Below are positions 26,479 to 35,079 of a stretch of 51,230 bases of DNA, in pieces. Origin of the DNA: Flavobacterium seoulense (lineage in GTDB: Bacteria > Bacteroidota > Bacteroidia > Flavobacteriales > Flavobacteriaceae); contig NZ_JNCA01000034.1 of the NCBI RefSeq assembly GCF_000695795.1, positions 1 through 51,230 of the forward strand, written 5' to 3'. The notes under the pieces were generated by a model. It saw only the letters and a program-made list of their open reading frames with translations, did no database searches and was not told the DNA's origin. Position 1 is the first letter of the stretch, and each line of letters opens with the position of its first letter. The translations under genes and the position numbers were made by a program.

Positions 26479-26486
26479 CAAAAGTA
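26479..26486 (-). promoter_or_regulatory. -7 box of panB
   Basis: On the minus strand TActTTTG, with a TTTC -33 candidate (plus-strand GAAA at 26504-26507) and a 17-base spacer. It lies about 21 bases before the start codon. Confidence 0.5.
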
Positions 26487-26580
26487 GTAAAACAAATTTG
26501 GATGAAATGAATAAAAACTCAAATAGCGTTCTGACTCCTTATTAATTTCATGTTTACTAAAAACGGTTTTAAAAGTAGTC

Positions 26581-27945
26581 TTAGAATTCTTCCACCGCTT
26601 TTTTACCTTCTAACCAGGCTACCATATTCAAAACAAGGTAATTCCAGTTTTGAAATCCTTTGTTTAACATAGGTACACCAGTTTCTGGTTCGTAATATTC
26701 ATGCAAAGCGCCATTCTTTTTAAAATCTTTTCCGAATAAATTGATTGTTTTTTGAGCTAATTCATTCGCTTCTTTTTTATAGCCGTATTTTTCTAAACCT
26801 TTAAAAACCATGTAGTTTGAAATTCCCCAAATAGGGCCTCTCCAATTCGACGGATTTGCACTTGATCTTAAACTGTACATTTTTTCCATTTTTGAAAGCG
26901 TTCTAACACCAGATGCAGAGTTGAATGTTTTTTTATTCGAATAATGTTCTTTTACAATTCTTTCAGCTTGTTCTGGAGTAGCAATTCCTGACCAAAGTGC
27001 TAAAAATCCGCTCCAAACACCAATTCTTTGGATTAAACAATCATAATCTCGTGGATAACCACTGTGAATAATAAACGAGCGACCCAACGTATTGTCTTCA
27101 ACATTGGTAACAGGACGCAAGTTTAAATCCACACTATAAAAGAAACCGTCTCTTTCGTCCCAACAATTTTTTTGAATTGCTGTTTTCAGATTTTCAGCAT
27201 CAGTAGCAAATTCCTGACCTACATTCGATAAATTCAATTGATTCGCTAAATAAACCATCGATAATAATTCTTTATACATCAAACAGTTGAGATAGATGGA
27301 AGCTGAACTTTTATTAGGTCTGAAAAAAGTACTGGGATCATTATCTACACCTATTGCAACATCACTTTGCCAGTAATAAAGTCCTGTAGCCTGATTTCTG
27401 TGATGCGATTTATAAGCATTTACAAATGTTTGAAGATGGTAAAATTTTTCCCGAATCCACTCTGCATTACCGCCATTAGTTTTGGTAATAAATGCTGCGT
27501 GTTGTGCCAAAACAGGTTTGTGCATATTGACATCATAAATATTTTCAGGACGAATATCACGGGGTTTTGAATCTTCCCAAATTACAATTGGCAAATAACC
27601 ATCCCAATCTCCATAATGTAAAAAGTTGAGTACACAGCCTTGTTCGTATTTTAGAGCTTCTTCTTTGTCTTTTTGTGTACCAATGTCGGTTAAAATTTGT
27701 CGAAGTGCTATATTACTCAACCAGGAATCCCAATCCCACAATACATTATCATATTGATTGCTTCCAGGCGTAAGAAACGGATACACTAATGAACCGCCGC
27801 CTTTGCGATACATTTTTTTATAATCTTTGTAAATATTGGTTTTTATAATCGAAATATAATCTGATATTGAATCTTTTACCTGACTGTAAGAAGATAAGCT
27901 TACTGCAAGTAATAATAACATAAGAAAGGTGGTTTTTTTAGTCAT
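26581..27945 (-). CDS. Secreted MGH1-like glycoside hydrolase (GH63/GH37-related)
   Basis: A 454-residue exported enzyme with an (alpha/alpha)6-barrel of the trehalase/GH63 type. Seen: signal peptide ending near SYSQ (residue 22), then NVLWDWDSWLSNIALRQ, which matches the W-D-W/D-S-F/W entry motif of the clan. GYLPIVIWED follows, then SASIYLNCLMYKE, WDERDGFFYS near 265, SNWRGPIWGISNYM near 365 and a closing LHEYYEPETG. Such proteins cleave alpha-glucosides, mannosylglycerate or related glycans; the substrate is unknown here. It is the last gene of a three-gene carbohydrate cluster, 25 bases after the esterase. Confidence 0.75.
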   Translation of the reverse strand: MTKKTTFLMLLLLAVSLSSYSQVKDSISDYISIIKTNIYKDYKKMYRKGGGSLVYPFLTPGSNQYDNVLWDWDSWLSNIALRQILTDIGTQKDKEEALKYEQGCVLNFLHYGDWDGYLPIVIWEDSKPRDIRPENIYDVNMHKPVLAQHAAFITKTNGGNAEWIREKFYHLQTFVNAYKSHHRNQATGLYYWQSDVAIGVDNDPSTFFRPNKSSASIYLNCLMYKELLSMVYLANQLNLSNVGQEFATDAENLKTAIQKNCWDERDGFFYSVDLNLRPVTNVEDNTLGRSFIIHSGYPRDYDCLIQRIGVWSGFLALWSGIATPEQAERIVKEHYSNKKTFNSASGVRTLSKMEKMYSLRSSANPSNWRGPIWGISNYMVFKGLEKYGYKKEANELAQKTINLFGKDFKKNGALHEYYEPETGVPMLNKGFQNWNYLVLNMVAWLEGKKAVEEF

Positions 27946-27970
27946 AATTACAATATTAAAGCGTTTTTAT

Positions 27971-29269
27971 TTATTCGATTCCGCATTTTTCTCGCAGCCA
28001 TTTCATTGATTTATCATCGGTTTCACCAAATCGCCAATGTGCCGAAATAGGAGTGATAACAATCTCTTTAGGGGCTTTTACCGAATTAAAAGCCGAAAGA
28101 GTAGAAGTAGGCGGACAAGTATTATCGTTATATCCAGTAGAATAAAATCCAGGAACACTAATGTTTCGGGCAAAATTTACTACATCATAATATTCCATTG
28201 TTTTAATTTTTTCAGGACTATTGTTTTGATATTTGTCGCTAAACATAGCAGGCCAGCCTCCGGCTCTGTTGTGCAAATAACCGCTGTTGTCGCTCAATGC
28301 TGGATAGAATGATGAAATATAATTAATTCTTTTGTCAATTCCGGCAGCAACAATAGTCAATGCGCCTCCTTGACTTCCGCCAGTTACGACTACATTTTTT
28401 TGGTCAAATTCAGGAAGACTGGTTAAAAAATCAATGGCACGAACACCATCTAAATATACTTTTTTATAGTAATAATTGTCTTTATTATCTAAGTTAATTG
28501 CCCAATAGTCTTTAAGTTTTTCTTTTGCTACATTCAAATCTGCATCACTCATTTCCGGAGAAATACCATGAATTTCGGTTGTTAAGCTTATAAAACCTTT
28601 TTCTGCATAAGCCGTTATTGGAACTATTTTTTTAACTCCAGCTCCTGGTGGATTGAATAAAACCGGATGTTTTTTATTGTCTTTTGGTTTACTCAAATAG
28701 CCATAAAAGTAGTTACCTAATTTATAATTTTGCAAACGAACCAAATAAACATCTACAGTAGCAGTTGATAAGTTAGGCTTGTGAGTTACTACAGCATCCA
28801 TTGGAATTTTAGCATTTTCAGCTTTTGCCTTTTGCCAAAAAGACTCAAAATCTTTAGGTAAATTGACTGTCGGTTTGATTTCGAAAGGAGCAAAACCTAC
28901 ATTAATTTCGTTTTTATAAACATATCCATCAATTTTAGTTTCTACTTTTAACTGACGGAATCCGGGAACTTTTGCAGTTCCAATATTGATTTCTCCAATT
29001 CCACTTTGTAATTGAAGTGCTCCTTTCTTTTCAGGAGTTAATTGTTCCGGACCATATTGATATTCAACGGTAACATTTTCAACTGGTGAACCATATTTAA
29101 GTACGCTAATTGTTATAGTCGCTTCTTCGTTGAGTTTGTAATTCCAATCAGCATGATTAGCGGTTAGAATAATTTGAACGAGTTTTAATGGTGCTGGTGT
29201 GTTTTGTGCATTTGTATTAGCGGTCAAAAGCACAAGCAATAATGAAAAATAGGAAAATAGTGGTTTCAT
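27971..29269 (-). CDS. Secreted CE7-type acetyl esterase
   Basis: An alpha/beta-hydrolase of the acetylxylan esterase/cephalosporin C deacetylase family, 432 residues. Seen: signal peptide ending near TNAQ (residue 22), an N-terminal Ig-like beta domain (about 25-130), then LPKDFESFWQKAKAE. The nucleophile Ser is in VTGGSQGGAL, the Asp in GYNDNTCPPT, and the His in ISAHWRFGE. Family knowledge: CE7 esterases remove acetyl groups from short xylo-oligosaccharides and other small esters. Next to a GH28 enzyme it may deacetylate a pectin-derived sugar. A hairpin with T tract lies 12 bases before its start, which may limit read-through from the GH28 gene. Confidence 0.85.
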   Translation of the reverse strand: MKPLFSYFSLLLVLLTANTNAQNTPAPLKLVQIILTANHADWNYKLNEEATITISVLKYGSPVENVTVEYQYGPEQLTPEKKGALQLQSGIGEINIGTAKVPGFRQLKVETKIDGYVYKNEINVGFAPFEIKPTVNLPKDFESFWQKAKAENAKIPMDAVVTHKPNLSTATVDVYLVRLQNYKLGNYFYGYLSKPKDNKKHPVLFNPPGAGVKKIVPITAYAEKGFISLTTEIHGISPEMSDADLNVAKEKLKDYWAINLDNKDNYYYKKVYLDGVRAIDFLTSLPEFDQKNVVVTGGSQGGALTIVAAGIDKRINYISSFYPALSDNSGYLHNRAGGWPAMFSDKYQNNSPEKIKTMEYYDVVNFARNISVPGFYSTGYNDNTCPPTSTLSAFNSVKAPKEIVITPISAHWRFGETDDKSMKWLREKCGIE

Positions 29270-29280
29270 AGAAATGGTTT

Positions 29281-29321
29281 AAAAAAAGCAAAGGGCATAA
29301 TAAAATTATATTATACCCTTT
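29281..29321 (-). terminator. Hairpin with T tract between the GH28 and CE7 genes
   Basis: The arms AAAGGGcATAATA (29290-29302) and TATTATaCCCTTT (29309-29321) pair over 12 bp with one C/A mismatch. On the minus strand the stem is followed by tgc and seven T residues. It is therefore a terminator or attenuator sitting between two genes of the same cluster. Confidence 0.6.
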
Positions 29322-29348
29322 AATGATTAGAATAGCTAAAAGTAGTAA

Positions 29349-30677
29349 TTACTTAATTACTTTATTATTTACAACAACATTTTTAAGTGTTAAACCTTTG
29401 ATGATACTTTTGTCAACAGCACCATTTTTAGCTTCAACTTTTAAATTTTCGAAAGTAAAGTTGCTTAATTTATCGTATTCAGTAATTTTCATATCATAGA
29501 AAACATCACATTTTAAATCAATATTTCTCAAAGTAATATGATCTGAATACGATAGCGGAACTTCTTTTCGGCCTTTTAAATCAAAAAATTGTGTCCAGGG
29601 TTTTACATAAATTAAACTGTAGGCATAACCTTTAATGTTTTCAACAGTAATGTACTCGTAATTTTGTGGTGTGTCAGGACGCATTTTTAACCATAAAAGT
29701 CTTTTAGCATCATTAACAGTACAATTACGCATTAAGATATTTTTGTTGTGAATAGCTTCACTACCACTTGTTAAAGCTGCATGACAGAATCCGAATTCAC
29801 AATCTTCGATAATAATATTTTCATTGCCACCATTGCTTAAATCTTTATCAGCCCAAGGACCTTTTCCGCCTTTTAATGCAATTGCATCATCATTTACGGC
29901 CATATAACAACCTTTAATTAGCATATTAGTACATACATCAATGTCAATAGCATCAGTACTTGGCGCTTTTACTGGTTCGTGTGGAGAGAAAATATGCAAA
30001 TCAAGGATTTTTACATTATTACATTGGTAGTAATGACTTGTCCAGAAACCTGAGTTGTGTAGTTTTACGTCCTGAACCTGAACATTATCGCATTTCCATA
30101 TAAATACTAAACGCGGTCTTGAAACTTCAAGATTAGTACAGTTTGGATTTTCTTTTCTTCTTTGCCAGAAAGCTTCCCAGTATTTTAATCCGTTTCCGTC
30201 AATAGTACCTTTTCCTGTAATGGTAAAACCATTAATCCCATAAGCATTTACCAAAGCTGTGAAATATTCGATACTTTGTCCTTCAATTCTGGAAGGCATT
30301 TTAGGATAATCATTGATGTTATCAGAACCTTTTAAAGTAGCTCCTTCTGATACGTGCAAATGTGTATTGGCTCTAAAAAATAATGCACCACTCATGAAAA
30401 CTCCTTTTGGAATCACAACAACTCCACCGCCATTATTATAAGCTTCGTCAATAGTTTTTTGGATTGCTTTAGTTTGTACAATGGTACTATCGTTTACCGC
30501 ACCATAATCAGTAACAGAATAAAATTTACCTAAATCGCTTGGATTTATTTTTGTTGCATCCAGAAACCAATTCGGTATTTTAGTTCCATCAGGAAAAACA
30601 TCTTTATTGTTTTTTTGCGAAAATGCTTGCGGAGTAACTGCTAAAAAAGCAAGAAGGAGTAAACAGATTTTTTTCAT
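29349..30677 (-). CDS. Secreted GH28-family glycoside hydrolase (polygalacturonase/rhamnogalacturonase-like)
   Basis: A right-handed beta-helix pectinase-like enzyme, 442 residues. Seen: signal peptide ending near AFSQ (residue 21), SVTDYGAVNDSTIVQTKAIQ as the usual pectate-fold entry, GKGTIDGNG, STDAIDID with the first catalytic Asp, and NDDAIALK with the paired Asp. The canonical GHG segment is replaced by TSGSEA, and RIK by WLKMRP. These changes are typical of the exo/rhamnogalacturonan and plant-like branches rather than endo-polygalacturonase, but the exact activity is not assigned. First gene of the cluster with CE7 and MGH1-like genes. A -7 box lies 99 bases upstream. Confidence 0.85.
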   Translation of the reverse strand: MKKICLLLLAFLAVTPQAFSQKNNKDVFPDGTKIPNWFLDATKINPSDLGKFYSVTDYGAVNDSTIVQTKAIQKTIDEAYNNGGGVVVIPKGVFMSGALFFRANTHLHVSEGATLKGSDNINDYPKMPSRIEGQSIEYFTALVNAYGINGFTITGKGTIDGNGLKYWEAFWQRRKENPNCTNLEVSRPRLVFIWKCDNVQVQDVKLHNSGFWTSHYYQCNNVKILDLHIFSPHEPVKAPSTDAIDIDVCTNMLIKGCYMAVNDDAIALKGGKGPWADKDLSNGGNENIIIEDCEFGFCHAALTSGSEAIHNKNILMRNCTVNDAKRLLWLKMRPDTPQNYEYITVENIKGYAYSLIYVKPWTQFFDLKGRKEVPLSYSDHITLRNIDLKCDVFYDMKITEYDKLSNFTFENLKVEAKNGAVDKSIIKGLTLKNVVVNNKVIK

Positions 30678-30775
30678 TTCTTGTTGTAAAAGTTAATAGA
30701 ATGATGTTCACAAAAAGAATGCCTCTTTTAACGAAGGTAAATTTTGCGAAAAAACGAAGATATGAAAATTATAAG

Positions 30776-30804
30776 CAAATATACATCCTGCATTGCAGAC
30801 AGGA
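30776..30804 (-). promoter_or_regulatory. Promoter and possible operator of the GH28 gene
   Basis: On the minus strand TAtaTTTG (30776-30783) is a full -7 box. Just upstream, TCCTG (30786-30790) and CAGGA (30800-30804) form an inverted repeat with a 9-base spacer. It covers the space between the -7 and -33 elements, a usual place for a repressor. Confidence 0.5.
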
Positions 30805-30830
30805 CACTCGAAATAAATTGAAAACGAAGC

Positions 30831-32126
30831 TTATTTTTTATTCGAAAAGCGTATTAAAAAATAAATTACAGATAAAACACCGATGGCAATCAGCGTTCCA
30901 ATGATTTCATTTCGAGTTAAATTAGATAAAAAATAAACAATAATGCTAATAGAAAGTATAGGAATGGTTAATCCGCCGGGAATCGTAAATTCGTCTGGTT
31001 TGGTTTCGCGGGTGTAGCGTAATTTGATAACGGCTAATACCACTCCTAAATAAACAATGAGTATCGAACTGCTGGCAATAACCACCAAACTTTCAAAACT
31101 TCCGGTAGCGGCAAAAGTAAAGCCCAGCAAAGCATAAATAATGATAGCAATGTACGGAGTGGCAAATGAAGGATGAATTTTAGCTATGGCTTTTATCGGA
31201 ATAACTCTGTCACGACCTAATGCATAAAGCGTTCTGGGATTGTTTAGAATATCACCACTTAAAAAACCAAACATCGAAATAGCTGCACCAATGGTTAGAA
31301 TTACAAATCCAATAGGACCAAAAATAAAATTAGCAGTAGCAGCGAGTGGAGTAGCGGTAAATTGTGGTAACTGATTGCCTAATACTCCCTGAGCGACAGT
31401 TTGAATCAACATATAAAGCACTACAATTGCCGAAATACTAATAAAAATTGCTTTTGGAATGGTTCGTTTTGGATTAATCACTTCACCAGAAACTACAATT
31501 CCTGATTCGCAGCCCTGAAATGCAAAAAATAAAATAAGAGAAGTTTTGCCCAGTTGCTGAATATCAGGAAAACTTTCGATGGTTAAATTTTCAATAGCAA
31601 CTGCTTCCCATCCAAAAATAATTAATAATAACAGCGGAATTAATTTTGCAACGGTATTGATTTTTACCAAACCAATCCCTTGTTTAACACCAATAACATT
31701 GATAAAAGCTAAACCACCAAAGACGATTGTTAAACATAAAATTCGCATCCAGGCAATTTGGAAAACAGGATTTGCTGAACCCAGCACATTAATTAAGGCA
31801 TTAGAAACCGCAGCATCAGCTAATAAAGTTCCGGTTACGGTAAAAATACCTGCTAAAAAACCAGCATAAGGACCAAAAGCTGTTTCTATATACGAATAAA
31901 CACCTCCTGTTTGTGTTACTTTGCTCGAAGCTTCGGCAAAACAGAGCATGATTAATGCCATTAAAACGCCACAAAAAATATAAGCAAAAATACTGGAAGA
32001 TCCCATAGAAGAGGCAACAATAGCAGGAAGAGCAAAAATTCCGGCGCCAATTATTACATTCATAATATTGGCTGATAAACCCATTACGCCTATGGTTCGT
32101 TTTAATTCTTCTTCCTGATTAATCAT
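30831..32126 (-). CDS. APC-family amino acid/polyamine permease
   Basis: A 431-residue secondary transporter of the inner membrane with twelve predicted membrane segments. Seen: GLSANIMNVIIGAGIFALPAI near residue 15, which is the unwound first helix with the G-A-G-I-F substrate motif, SYIETAFGPYAGF, FAFQGCESGIVVSGEV in helix 6, and NPRTLYALGRDRVIP near 290. The substrate is not predictable. It is divergent from nothing and upstream of GH28 on the same strand with a 153-base gap holding a separate promoter, so it is probably its own unit. Confidence 0.88.
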   Translation of the reverse strand: MINQEEELKRTIGVMGLSANIMNVIIGAGIFALPAIVASSMGSSSIFAYIFCGVLMALIMLCFAEASSKVTQTGGVYSYIETAFGPYAGFLAGIFTVTGTLLADAAVSNALINVLGSANPVFQIAWMRILCLTIVFGGLAFINVIGVKQGIGLVKINTVAKLIPLLLLIIFGWEAVAIENLTIESFPDIQQLGKTSLILFFAFQGCESGIVVSGEVINPKRTIPKAIFISISAIVVLYMLIQTVAQGVLGNQLPQFTATPLAATANFIFGPIGFVILTIGAAISMFGFLSGDILNNPRTLYALGRDRVIPIKAIAKIHPSFATPYIAIIIYALLGFTFAATGSFESLVVIASSSILIVYLGVVLAVIKLRYTRETKPDEFTIPGGLTIPILSISIIVYFLSNLTRNEIIGTLIAIGVLSVIYFLIRFSNKK

Positions 32127-32298
32127 TCTTATTTGTTTTTGGCTAATACATTCGTTAAAAACGAAGTTATGGAAAATATTGTTTTTAGCAACAAAAGAAA
32201 TAAAATCAAATTAAAATTTAATGATTTTGTAAAAAGATTGAGAAAAATGTTTGAATTTTTGAAGTGTTTGAATTTCGTTTAATATAGTCCCAAGACCA

Positions 32299-32333
32299 TA
32301 AAAAAATCCGACTTACTTTCATAAATCGGATTT
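32299..32333 (-). terminator. Terminator after the ABC ATPase gene
   Basis: AAATCCGA (32304-32311) and TCGGATTT (32326-32333) pair perfectly. On the minus strand the stem ends in a run of T residues (A run 32299-32306 on the plus strand). It lies 5 bases after the stop codon at 32339. Confidence 0.75.
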
Positions 32334-32338
32334 CAATA

Positions 32339-33577
32339 TTATTTAATAACTCCTGTAGAACCTTCATCGGTAGGAATTAATTCAAAAACTGAGTTGGGAG
32401 CAAGATTAGGTTCGATTCGGTGTGAAACGTAAACAATAGTCATATTCGATTCTTGTTTTAGTAAATTGATAAGTTGGGTAACTAAGGCTACACTTTCATC
32501 ATCTAATCCTTCAACTGGTTCGTCTAAAATTACCAAAGGCGGGTGTTTTAAAACCGAACGTACAATCATAGCCAGTCGTTGCTGACCTACCGAAAGACGT
32601 TTGAACATTTGGTTTTTAAGATGTTTCATCCCGATTAATTCCAACCATTGATCGGCAATTTTTTTGTGCAGCGTTGTTGGTAAATCATACAATCCGATTG
32701 AATCAAAAAAACCGGATAAAATCATTTGTTCTAAGGTGTGATTTCTGGTAAATAAACTAGTCATATTGGTCGCAAAATAACCAATGTTCTTTTTGATATC
32801 CCAAACACTTTCGCCGCTTCCTTTTTTTCGACCAAATAAGTATAAATCCTGACCATAACCTTTAGGATTGTCTCCGTTGATTAATGATAAAAGCGTACTT
32901 TTTCCGGAACCATTTGGACCTATCAATTGCCAGAATTCACCTTGCTGTATGGTCCAGTTAATGTTATTTACTACAGGACGGCCTTCGTAACTAACACATA
33001 CATTATTCATTTGAATCAACACTTTTTCGTTATATTCAATAGCATGTGCCGGATGCGGAATTCCCGATTGGTTTATAATTTTAGACTCGTGAACTTCATT
33101 TGTAATTTCTTCTAATAGAAAAGTATTGGAATTGATTTGTCTGTTATTCGAAATAAAAGGCAATACATCAGCATGACGATTGATAAGCTGAATTATTTTA
33201 ATTTTAGAAGTTAGTTCTTCTAATAGTTTTGATAATTCAATTCGGGAAGCCTGATCTAAATGATCCATTGGATTATCAAAAATGATAAAATCAGGATTTT
33301 GATCCATGCAAAATTGCAAGAATTTCTTTTTACGCTGACCAGAAGAAAAAGTACTTAATTTTCGGTTGTTATCTACCGCAGTTAATTCCAGGTATTGAAA
33401 TTCTTTTTGGATAAAATGATCAATTGCTAAATCGGAAAAAAGAATTCCTTTTAATTCGTTAAACGGAGCTAATTCGGCAGTGGCTCTTCCTGAAAGAATG
33501 GTTTCTATAAATTCTTTTTTATTGATTTGATTGGATAATAAAATATTCCAATGTGCAGCAGTATTCATAAAGGGCAA
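32339..33577 (-). CDS. ModF-like ABC ATPase with a degenerate first nucleotide-binding half
   Basis: A 412-residue soluble double ABC protein. The second half is complete: GPNGSGKST (Walker A near 225), LSVGQQRLAM (signature), VILDEPVEGLDD (Walker B and D loop) and YVSHR (switch His). The first half has a signature-like FSSGQRKKKF and a Walker-B-like FIIFDNPMDHLD but no Walker A, and its N-terminus (AAHWNILLSNQ) is short. In ModF/PhrA and similar proteins both halves bind ATP, so here the first site has probably lost ATP binding. No permease or binding protein is adjacent, so a transport role is doubtful. The gene has its own terminator. Confidence 0.8.
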   Translation of the reverse strand: MPFMNTAAHWNILLSNQINKKEFIETILSGRATAELAPFNELKGILFSDLAIDHFIQKEFQYLELTAVDNNRKLSTFSSGQRKKKFLQFCMDQNPDFIIFDNPMDHLDQASRIELSKLLEELTSKIKIIQLINRHADVLPFISNNRQINSNTFLLEEITNEVHESKIINQSGIPHPAHAIEYNEKVLIQMNNVCVSYEGRPVVNNINWTIQQGEFWQLIGPNGSGKSTLLSLINGDNPKGYGQDLYLFGRKKGSGESVWDIKKNIGYFATNMTSLFTRNHTLEQMILSGFFDSIGLYDLPTTLHKKIADQWLELIGMKHLKNQMFKRLSVGQQRLAMIVRSVLKHPPLVILDEPVEGLDDESVALVTQLINLLKQESNMTIVYVSHRIEPNLAPNSVFELIPTDEGSTGVIK

Positions 33578-33688
33578 TCTATTTTTATTAGCCGTAAAGA
33601 TAAGAAAAGAAAATAGAAGGCAGTGTTTAGTATTTAGTATTCAAAAAAATAGAATTCAGAAAACAGTTTAGAAAAATAGACTCTGATT

Positions 33689-34459
33689 TTATAACTGAAC
33701 ATTAAGTGCTTTGATTTCGTCTTCCAGAGTAAGTGCATATTCGTAACTGTATTCGAAAATTTGATCGGCATTTTTAAGGTTGTAAAGACTAAACTGACTC
33801 ATATTTGGCGGTTCGAAATAAACATTACAGCTGAGTGTTTTTTGCTCGACTGAACTTTTCATAGCCAGATGAAAACAACGATCCAAGATATTGTTCATGC
33901 CTACTTTGTCAACTTCTTTTTTGATGGAATTCACATAACTGCCAATGATTACATCACATTGTCCTACCAGAGGTTCGATAGGAAAGTTATTGATTACACC
34001 GCCATCAACATAAAGTGTATCGTTAAAACTGATAGGCTGAAATAATAAGGGCAGGCAAGAGGAAGCCATAATAGCATTAGACAAATTACCTGATGAAAAA
34101 TAGACCAATTCGCCTTTTAAAATATCGGTTGCAGCAATGTAAAGCGGTATTTTTAAATCATCGAAACTGTTTGTTGGAAAGCATTCGAGATAAATATCAT
34201 GAAAACCTTTCATGGCAAATAAACCTTGTCTTTTCATTAAGAGATTAGAAAAACTAAAGATATTCCCTTTTTTTAGAATCTTTAAAATATCAAGTACCGA
34301 ATAACCTGCCGCATAAAAAGCGCCGGCAATTGCTCCGGCACTTGTTCCCGAAATATGTGTAGGTTTAATGCCAAATTCCTCTAAGGCTTTTAGCATTCCG
34401 AGATGCCCAATTCCGCGGGCACCTCCACCAGATAATACGATTCCAACTTTAGTTTGCAT
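33689..34459 (-). CDS. Patatin-like phospholipase
   Basis: Acyl hydrolase with a Ser-Asp dyad, 256 residues, no signal peptide. Seen: GGGARGIGHLG (oxyanion loop near residues 11-21), HISGTSAGAIAGA with the nucleophile Ser in GTSAG near 40, and YVDGGVINNFP with the catalytic Asp in DGG near 152. This matches the RssA/YchK-type bacterial patatins, which act on membrane lipids or lysophospholipids. It lies 34 bases downstream of the thioesterase gene on the same strand, so a two-gene lipid-related unit is likely. Confidence 0.9.
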   Translation of the reverse strand: MQTKVGIVLSGGGARGIGHLGMLKALEEFGIKPTHISGTSAGAIAGAFYAAGYSVLDILKILKKGNIFSFSNLLMKRQGLFAMKGFHDIYLECFPTNSFDDLKIPLYIAATDILKGELVYFSSGNLSNAIMASSCLPLLFQPISFNDTLYVDGGVINNFPIEPLVGQCDVIIGSYVNSIKKEVDKVGMNNILDRCFHLAMKSSVEQKTLSCNVYFEPPNMSQFSLYNLKNADQIFEYSYEYALTLEDEIKALNVQL

Positions 34460-34493
34460 AGGCTACTTTTCAAAAAGGTGTTTTTTTGAGTTT

Positions 34494-34931
34494 TTAGGAT
34501 TCCATAAAGTCATCAGATTTTGGAATACTTGCTAAGGCTTGTATTGCTATTTCGGGTACTGGATTGATTAACTTTCTTAATTTAGTATCCATCCAGGCGC
34601 CATCAACTGTAATAGTTGCACAAAGTAAATCTTCTTCATTTCTCAATTCATGATTAATAGTCCATCGTGAGGCATCGGCTCTCATTTTGGCTACTTTAGT
34701 ATGAATGAATATGGTGTCACTGAGTTTGATTTCTTTTCGAAAAATACATTCTTCTCTAAAAAGAATAGGACCAAAATGCTGTGTCTGAAACGCTTTCATA
34801 GTCAATCCAAGACTTTCTAATATTTCGACACGATGTTGTGCAGCCTGATCGTAATACACGCTATGGCGAACATGAAAATTAGGATCAATATCTGCCCAAC
34901 GAAATGATAATTGTTTACTGAAAGAGGTCAT
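34494..34931 (-). CDS. Acyl-CoA thioesterase (4-hydroxybenzoyl-CoA thioesterase hotdog fold)
   Basis: A 145-residue single hotdog-domain enzyme. Seen: FRWADIDPNFHVRHSVYYDQA near residues 11-31, where the Asp and the following His/Tyr pattern match the YbgC/4HBT motif D-xx-xHv-n-xY. It hydrolyses acyl-CoA or acyl-ACP thioesters; the chain length is unknown. It lies upstream of the patatin gene with a 34-base spacing. Confidence 0.85.
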   Translation of the reverse strand: MTSFSKQLSFRWADIDPNFHVRHSVYYDQAAQHRVEILESLGLTMKAFQTQHFGPILFREECIFRKEIKLSDTIFIHTKVAKMRADASRWTINHELRNEEDLLCATITVDGAWMDTKLRKLINPVPEIAIQALASIPKSDDFMES

Positions 34932-35023
34932 ATTGCTGTATTAAATAGTAAGTTCTCGTAAATTTAATAAAATCCATTTTATAATAAAATGGTACTATTG
35001 AATATTCTGTAGTACTTTAAAAA

Positions 35024-35058
35024 CAAAAAAAGCAATTTCTAAGAAAGAAACCGCTTTT
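35024..35058 (-). terminator. Terminator after the class-C serine hydrolase
   Basis: aaaagcaatttct (35028-35040) and agaaaccgctttt (35046-35058) pair over 13 bp, with two G-U pairs on the minus strand RNA. They are followed on that strand by a run of T residues. Confidence 0.65.
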
Positions 35059-35079
35059 GTAGATGTTTTTTCGAATAGA

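Noticed and set aside
28037..28312. 91-residue plus-strand frame rich in Arg and Ser
   Set aside because: Antisense to the well-supported CE7 esterase. The composition is that of a reversed coding frame.
31579..31869. 96-residue plus-strand frame within the permease gene
   Set aside because: Shadow frame antisense to membrane helices of the APC permease.
26581..32126. Polysaccharide utilisation locus
   Set aside because: No SusC/SusD pair, hybrid two-component or anti-sigma regulator is visible, so the term is not justified for this small cluster.
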